44,712 nucleotides of DNA from NCBI GenBank assembly GCA_964511265.1, contig CAZEES010000008.1:1-44712 (forward strand), read 5' to 3'. The DNA is from Nitrosopelagicus sp964511265. GTDB lineage: Archaea > Thermoproteota > Nitrososphaeria > Nitrososphaerales > Nitrosopumilaceae. A program made the translations under genes and the position numbers. This document shows, in pieces, positions 40,267-44,712 of this stretch; positions within the stretch are counted from its first letter, which is position 1, and every line of letters starts with the position of its first letter. The notes under the pieces are model-generated. The model saw nothing but the letters and a program-made list of their open reading frames with translations, made no database searches and was not told the origin of the DNA.

Positions 40267-41481
40267 ATGGGTGAATTTACAGAATTTGCAGAAGCACTGT
40301 TAGATCAAATTGCCGTAGAAATTAACGAAGAAGAGGAAATTGCAAAGTTATCAGAAAAAATTAGTGAAGATTCAGAGTTTCCTAATCAATTCACAGAATT
40401 GGAATCATTTTCTAAGGACATATTTACAGATATTTCCAAGAGAATTGAAGACTTTACAGGTTATACAGTAAAACCAGACCTGAGGATTGAATTTCCAGAA
40501 TTAAAAGAATTCAAATTATTAAAAGGTAGGAAGGTGTTTGCAACTAAACAATCAAGGGGGTTTGTTGATGAATTATTTGCAGCCGTTTCAGATTTAGATA
40601 TTAATGGAATTGCAGAGTTAATTGAAAGAGATACTGAAAAGTTTTTAGTATATTCTACATATGCAAAGTCTTACATTTCAAAAATTTCAACTACATACGG
40701 AGATTATTTAGATTCTTGTGTATATCTTAACAAGTTTATTCTATCAAATTACCCAAAGATAATTCTGTATAAACAAGGACAGCCATATGACTCACGTAAG
40801 GAACAAGTAGAATCAGGTTACAAGGGTGCACTCAAGATGACAATGGTTGAAGAAATAGTGCATTCTACACAAGATAATTTACAGAATGAAAACAGAAATG
40901 CAGCCACAAATGTTAATTCGATTAATGAAGAATTGGCCAAAATAATTCTTAATTTAGAAGATAATGCTGCAAACAGTCTCTATGATTATTTACAACTGCA
41001 AACAGTTCCAGATAACTTTCCAATTGCAAAGAGGGCAAATCTGTTTTTTATGTTAAATCCAGATAATTTTGTAGTCAATGTGTTAGGACCAGATGTAATG
41101 ACCTATTCGCATGTTGAAATTGACCCTAAGATTTCAGAGATTGTTCCCGAACTACCAGAAATTTACCAGAGATGGCTATTACCAATTCAGACACATCATG
41201 CTGCATTTTCTACAATGGAAGGTATGGCAGAATTTGCAGTACAGAATATTCTACAAGATGATGATGATTTTCAGAATTATTTAACAACATTCATGGGCAC
41301 AGATTTTTCATCATATAAGGTTAGAAAAAATATGGGAAAGGAACTAACAGAAAAAGTTTATGAAAAGTTTGGCAAAAATGCTTTCAGATTCTTGATTGAA
41401 AAACCACCAGGTACAAGAGAATTGAAAGAACCAGAAAGGTATCTAAAAAGGGATTTATCTACCGGTTCAAAACACATGTAA
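40267..41481 (+). CDS. Zincin-like protein with degenerate HExxH (EEIVH)
   Basis: 404 residues, soluble and acidic. Residues 195-202 read EEIVHSTQ, the pattern of a metallopeptidase helix HE(I/L)VHxxQ but with glutamate for the first histidine. A later EGMAEF (318-323) resembles the downstream metal-ligand glutamate of gluzincin-type enzymes. No signal peptide or membrane segment is seen. It may have lost catalysis or bind metal differently. It overlaps the next gene by 1 base (TAATG), so the two act together. No closer family is recognised. Confidence 0.72.
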   Translation: MGEFTEFAEALLDQIAVEINEEEEIAKLSEKISEDSEFPNQFTELESFSKDIFTDISKRIEDFTGYTVKPDLRIEFPELKEFKLLKGRKVFATKQSRGFVDELFAAVSDLDINGIAELIERDTEKFLVYSTYAKSYISKISTTYGDYLDSCVYLNKFILSNYPKIILYKQGQPYDSRKEQVESGYKGALKMTMVEEIVHSTQDNLQNENRNAATNVNSINEELAKIILNLEDNAANSLYDYLQLQTVPDNFPIAKRANLFFMLNPDNFVVNVLGPDVMTYSHVEIDPKISEIVPELPEIYQRWLLPIQTHHAAFSTMEGMAEFAVQNILQDDDDFQNYLTTFMGTDFSSYKVRKNMGKELTEKVYEKFGKNAFRFLIEKPPGTRELKEPERYLKRDLSTGSKHM

Positions 41482-42305
41482 TGAATGAGAGAGACATCTC
41501 ACTTGTTTCAGAATGGCGTTCTTTTGTTAATAATGTAGATTATAATTTAATTGAGAAATGTCTAAAACTAGCACAGATTCTAGAATATCCAGATCTAGAC
41601 ATATCAGTGGAAATAGAGAAGATCAAAGAATTAGGAGTGAATTTCAGAAATAGGATTACAGAATCAAAAAATCCCACATATGTAATTTCACTACTCAATG
41701 AATTTTTATTTGATGTTGAAGAGTTTCAAGGAGACTTGGATGATTACTATAATCCAAAAAATAATTTTCTCAATTACGTCTTGGAAAAAAGATCAGGAAT
41801 ACCAATCACCCTATCTATATTATACACAGAGATTGCAAAATATGCAGGATTAGACCTTAAGATAGTAGGCTTTCCAAGTCACGTCATTGCCAAATACAAA
41901 GAAGAGATGATTGTAGACCCTTTTAACAGAGGTCGATTGTTAGAATTAGAAGATCTGCAAGAAATTTTGTATCAAAATTATGGAGATTCCGTAGAATTCG
42001 AAGCTGAGTATTTGGATGAGATTTCTAATGAGAAAATAATTATTCGAATGTTAAGAAATTTAAAAAATTCATACATAGATTCGTTTGCGTATAAGATGGC
42101 AATGAGATGTAATCAAATGATTTTAGGAATGATGCCAGATTCGCCGGATGAGATTAGAGATTTTGGAATTTTAGAGGAGAAATTACAAAATTATGAAAAT
42201 GCAATTAAATTTCTCAACAAATACTTGGAAATGGAACCTAATGCAGAAGATGTAGATTTTGTTTTAGAGTTAATAAGAGAAATGAGAGATAAGATTAGTC
42301 AATAA
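41481..42305 (+). CDS. SirB1/transglutaminase-like protein with TPR end
   Basis: 274 residues. The middle matches the Transglut_core2/SirB1 family: FLNYVLEKRSGIPITLSILYTEIAKYAG, then VGFPSHVIAKY with the conserved histidine, and VDPFNRG. The C terminus (about 195-270) has helical repeats like TPR (YENAIKFLNKYLEMEPNAED). The catalytic role is uncertain, and I see no cysteine at the usual site. It is coupled to the zincin-like gene (TAATG) and its last 11 bases overlap the opposite gene. Confidence 0.8.
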   Translation: MNERDISLVSEWRSFVNNVDYNLIEKCLKLAQILEYPDLDISVEIEKIKELGVNFRNRITESKNPTYVISLLNEFLFDVEEFQGDLDDYYNPKNNFLNYVLEKRSGIPITLSILYTEIAKYAGLDLKIVGFPSHVIAKYKEEMIVDPFNRGRLLELEDLQEILYQNYGDSVEFEAEYLDEISNEKIIIRMLRNLKNSYIDSFAYKMAMRCNQMILGMMPDSPDEIRDFGILEEKLQNYENAIKFLNKYLEMEPNAEDVDFVLELIREMRDKISQ

Positions 42306-42486
42306 TTGATGAAACATCATGACCTTTTTTGATCATTTTTACTTCATGTCTTGCTAGTTCATTCCTAAAGGCATTCTTAATTACATCAATTTCATTTCTT
42401 AAAGTTGCAATTTCATCTTCAAGTTTTTCAATTCTATCGTAAACTGTTCCTTCGCCTTCCTTTGAAGGTTGACCTTTTGAGCTCAT
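42295..42486 (-). CDS. Small coiled-coil protein
   Basis: 63 residues. After a short disordered, charged start (SSKGQPSKEGEGT), a heptad-like helix follows (YDRIEKLEDEIATLRNEIDVIKNAF). The end is basic then acidic (KMIKKGHDVSSIID). No known domain. It could be a dimeric adaptor. It ends convergently, overlapping the SirB1-like gene by 11 bases. Confidence 0.65.
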   Translation of the reverse strand: MSSKGQPSKEGEGTVYDRIEKLEDEIATLRNEIDVIKNAFRNELARHEVKMIKKGHDVSSIID

Positions 42487-42538
42487 ATTTTCATATTAGA
42501 AAAAATCTTTAAAAAGGTATGGGTAATGTTCAGCCTAG

Positions 42539-42700
42539 CTATAAATCAAATTCTTGATTACATGCAGGACATTTAGCTCTTTCTTCGCCAACAGTTCCAA
42601 TAATGAAGATTCGACCAATTGTTTGACATAATGGACACATGCCAGTTGTGACATTTTTTGGACCTGTTTTAACTATTTTTTGGCTTTTTCGACGTCCCAT
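42539..42700 (-). CDS. Small zinc-ribbon protein
   Basis: 53 residues from the ATG at 42700. The N terminus is basic (MGRRKSQKIVKTG) and a zinc ribbon follows: CPLC (about 22-25) and CPAC (about 44-47). The longer open frame extends upstream through tRNA-Ser and is rejected. Such small basic zinc ribbons often bind RNA, ribosomes or RNA polymerase, but no specific family is recognised. It lies 44 bases downstream of the tRNA gene on the same strand. Confidence 0.72.
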   Translation of the reverse strand: MGRRKSQKIVKTGPKNVTTGMCPLCQTIGRIFIIGTVGEERAKCPACNQEFDL

Positions 42701-42744
42701 TTTGTTTCTAAATATTATCACGATTAAGTCAATATTAAAGCTGG

Positions 42745-42828
42745 CGCGGGGAGAGGGACTTGAACCCCCGAGTTCTTGCGAACATGGGATTAGCAATCCC
42801 ACGCCATACCGGGCTAGGCGATCCCCGC
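42745..42828 (-). tRNA. tRNA-Ser(GCT)
   Basis: Read on the minus strand. Acceptor GCGGGGA pairs with TCCCCGC, discriminator G as usual for serine. The anticodon stem TGGGA/TCCCA encloses TTGCTAA, anticodon GCT. A long variable arm (GTTC-GCAA-GAAC) marks a class II tRNA. T loop TTCAAGT. No intron. Frames crossing it on both strands are shadows. Confidence 0.93.
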
Positions 42829-42908
42829 TCAAACTGATTGAATTTCGTTGGTTAATTAGTATAACTTGAAGAAACAAGGACAAATACTGGGATTGTAATT
42901 TTGATTAT

Positions 42909-44180
42909 GTGGGAAAACATTCAAAATCAAAGTCCAAGGATGATGAAAAAAATAATGATTCAGAATTAAATCGGGAGAAATTACAATCAAATGATTCTAT
43001 TGTAATACCCATTTTTGCAATTGGGTTTACAGTAATTTTACTTAGTCTAGTTTCAGTAATTTTTCCTGGATTAATTATATTTATAATTGGCGATCATGAA
43101 TTTCTGGAACCAAGTGAGATTGGAGCGATGGGGCTACCATTCATCATTACCAATATTATTATTTTTTCATTAATCATATTACATCTTAAACATATTTTAC
43201 CAGATTCATTTGTAAGATATTGCAAAAGAATTCTTTCATTTGATCTATCAAGAAGGAATTCATTAGTTTTTTTGATAATAATATTAATAATTTATATCGC
43301 TACCAGTGCTAATGAGTTATCAATTAATGAATTTCATCAATATGGAGATTTTCAGATAGTTGAAAGAGCCATAGAAATATGGCCAGATCAAGAATCAGAA
43401 AATGACTATGTCACAGAACAATTGAGTCGACATGTAAGAATGGCATTATTAGTTACTTCAGAAGAGATTTTTGATAATATCAAAATTTTGCCATATTTTG
43501 CAAGTATTCTACTTCTTGCAACAACATATTTCTTAACAGTTAAGTTTTGTAAGAAGAATTTTACTGGATTGATAGCAGTAATTTTAGTTCTACAAAGTTC
43601 AACATTCTACACTTATGATACAATTGCAGTTTATGAGAATTTTTGGGTGCTATTTTATGTTTTGTCAATTTATTTAATTCTTCAAAAACCAAGAATATCT
43701 TCAGTATTTTATGTACTATCAATTTTTTCAAAAGCAATTACAGTTCTTATGTTGCCTGTTTCAATACTGGTTACATTATTATCAGATATTCCGAAACAAA
43801 AAAAAATATTTGTAATAGTTACTCACGTAATTGTATTAATAATTACTATGATTATTTTCCAGTTTTCAAATACCATTTATGGAAATGTGATCGATATTAA
43901 TACATCAGAGTTTGTGACAGGATTTTCAACTTTAGCATTTAATTTAAGATTTGATATTTTTTTGTTATTATTTTTATTACCCGTATCAATGGGATTATTC
44001 CTTAAAGCAAGAAATGGTTGCAAAAGTTCTATTTCATTGATGATACTTATGTGTGGTACAATTCTAGTCACGCCCATATTAGAAATGATTACAAATTTTT
44101 ATTTTGTGTATCCTTACAGATATGTTCCACTGGTGATATTTTTTGCAATATCTGCATCAAGTCTTTTATCTAAAAAATAG
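42909..44180 (+). CDS. Multi-span membrane protein, probable GT-C glycosyltransferase
   Basis: 423 residues from a GTG at 42909. The N terminus is a charged cytoplasmic tail (KSKSKDDEKNNDSELNREK), followed by about ten transmembrane segments. A large extracellular loop after the third segment holds acidic residues (NEFHQYGD) as in PMT/ArnT-like GT-C enzymes, which use lipid-linked sugars. VYENFWVLFYVLSIYL recalls the same class. It may glycosylate surface proteins such as the S-layer. The acceptor and sugar are unknown, and the assignment is by topology. Confidence 0.65.
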   Translation: MGKHSKSKSKDDEKNNDSELNREKLQSNDSIVIPIFAIGFTVILLSLVSVIFPGLIIFIIGDHEFLEPSEIGAMGLPFIITNIIIFSLIILHLKHILPDSFVRYCKRILSFDLSRRNSLVFLIIILIIYIATSANELSINEFHQYGDFQIVERAIEIWPDQESENDYVTEQLSRHVRMALLVTSEEIFDNIKILPYFASILLLATTYFLTVKFCKKNFTGLIAVILVLQSSTFYTYDTIAVYENFWVLFYVLSIYLILQKPRISSVFYVLSIFSKAITVLMLPVSILVTLLSDIPKQKKIFVIVTHVIVLIITMIIFQFSNTIYGNVIDINTSEFVTGFSTLAFNLRFDIFLLLFLLPVSMGLFLKARNGCKSSISLMILMCGTILVTPILEMITNFYFVYPYRYVPLVIFFAISASSLLSKK

Positions 44181-44184
44181 AGAT

Positions 44185-44658
44185 TTAGAAATAAAAAATT
44201 TTCCAATATGCGGTCACCATATCTCCAGGTTGAACTGCACATCCATTTGTGGCAGCAAAAAAGTAAGGTGTTAGATAACCAGTTTCATTATCTTTGATGA
44301 TGTGTTTTACGTTAGAAAGAAAACTGTCTCCTTGACCTACCCTCCAAGAATCTTTAATTAAGACATAATTTATCAGATGACTATTTTGTTCAATAGATTT
44401 ATGATTTGGATGTGTATCTAGATATTCACGAGTTTTAGAAGAATCAAAATAATTAGTCACAGTAGATTCAACAATACAGATTAGATTTTGAGAATTATCT
44501 CTAATTTGATATTGTAGCGAGACATCGTATGGAGAATTGGTAGAAGGTATGAATTCATTAGTATATTCATCAGAATAAGACATTAAAGGTACAAAGAGTA
44601 ACATGGAAGTAATAATTATCGTTACAAGAGAATATTGAATTGATATTAGTTTAATCAT
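44185..44658 (-). CDS. Exported protein of unknown function
   Basis: About 157 residues from the ATG at 44658 (MIKLISIQYS). The open frame reaches the window edge at 44712, so a longer N terminus is possible. A signal peptide (about 1-28) precedes a beta-rich domain ending VQPGDMVTAYWKIFYF. No family is recognised; two cysteines could form a disulfide. It converges on the membrane protein, with four bases between the stop codons. Confidence 0.65.
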   Translation of the reverse strand: MIKLISIQYSLVTIIITSMLLFVPLMSYSDEYTNEFIPSTNSPYDVSLQYQIRDNSQNLICIVESTVTNYFDSSKTREYLDTHPNHKSIEQNSHLINYVLIKDSWRVGQGDSFLSNVKHIIKDNETGYLTPYFFAATNGCAVQPGDMVTAYWKIFYF

Positions 44659-44712
44659 CTTCAAATCTAGCATAATTTTTTGTAATATCTTGTAAAGGAG
44701 TTCGTTTTCCAC

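Noticed and set aside
42701..42883. Upstream extension of the zinc-ribbon frame, and a plus-strand frame at 42639-42869
   Set aside because: Both cross tRNA-Ser and show tRNA-derived residues. The zinc-ribbon gene has a good ATG at 42700.
1..44712. CRISPR array, transposon or prophage
   Set aside because: No regularly spaced repeats, transposase, terminal repeats or phage structural genes were seen.

Overview
The window looks like a piece of a low-GC, mesophilic ammonia-oxidising archaeon (Thaumarchaeota/Nitrososphaerota, Nitrosopumilus-like). The indicators are a eukaryote-type topoisomerase IB, an archaeal DnaG primase, a proteasome alpha subunit, ribosomal protein L10e, a PEFG-CTERM surface protein, LysW-dependent arginine/lysine genes, an ADP-forming acyl-CoA synthetase next to an enoyl-CoA hydratase (the layout of the thaumarchaeal 3-hydroxypropionate/4-hydroxybutyrate cycle), and an archaeal tRNA intron. 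Coding density is very high, and no stretch over about 300 bases lacks a gene. I see no phage, insertion sequence or CRISPR array.

Layout. (1) 1-7.5 kb: methionine/one-carbon genes (homocysteine methyltransferase, MTHFR-like) on minus; a PEFG-CTERM surface protein, a Nudix hydrolase and an MFS carrier on plus; a three-gene SsuABC/TauABC-like importer on minus. (2) 7.7-16.8 kb: one long plus-strand block, argG-lysW1-argX-lysY/argC-lysZ/argB-lysJ/argD-lrp, then, behind its own promoter, homocitrate synthase-lysW2-lysX-lysK. One shared set of conversion enzymes appears to serve both arginine and lysine, but there are two carrier/ligase pairs. (3) 16.8-20.8 kb: diphthine synthase fused to DUF357, FAD synthase RibL, and convergent rbkR (regulator/riboflavin kinase) with dnaG, then an A-type Fe-S carrier with a His/Cys-rich tail. 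(4) 20.8-25.1 kb: carbon-fixation pair and glutamate dehydrogenase. (5) 25.2-32.8 kb: epimerase, psmA, UbiE-like methyltransferase, MFS, TatA, a solitary DNA methyltransferase, SDR and topoisomerase IB. (6) 32.9-44.7 kb: four tRNAs (Met with intron, Glu, Gly, Ser), tRNA-splicing endonuclease, L10e, many small or unrecognised genes, two exported proteins and a GT-C-like membrane protein.

The most striking observations are these. The second amino-group carrier protein, LysW2, ends in EDWGQ instead of EDWGE, so the residue that normally accepts the substrate is an amide; this recalls Pup, which must be deamidated before use. A 47-residue protein with nine cysteines in CxC pairs looks like an undescribed metallothionein-type protein. 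A zincin-like protein carries EEIVH where HExxH is expected. Three convergent gene pairs end inside a shared TTAA palindrome, so each gene supplies the other's stop codon. Perfect palindromes sit at the psmA and lysine-operon promoters.
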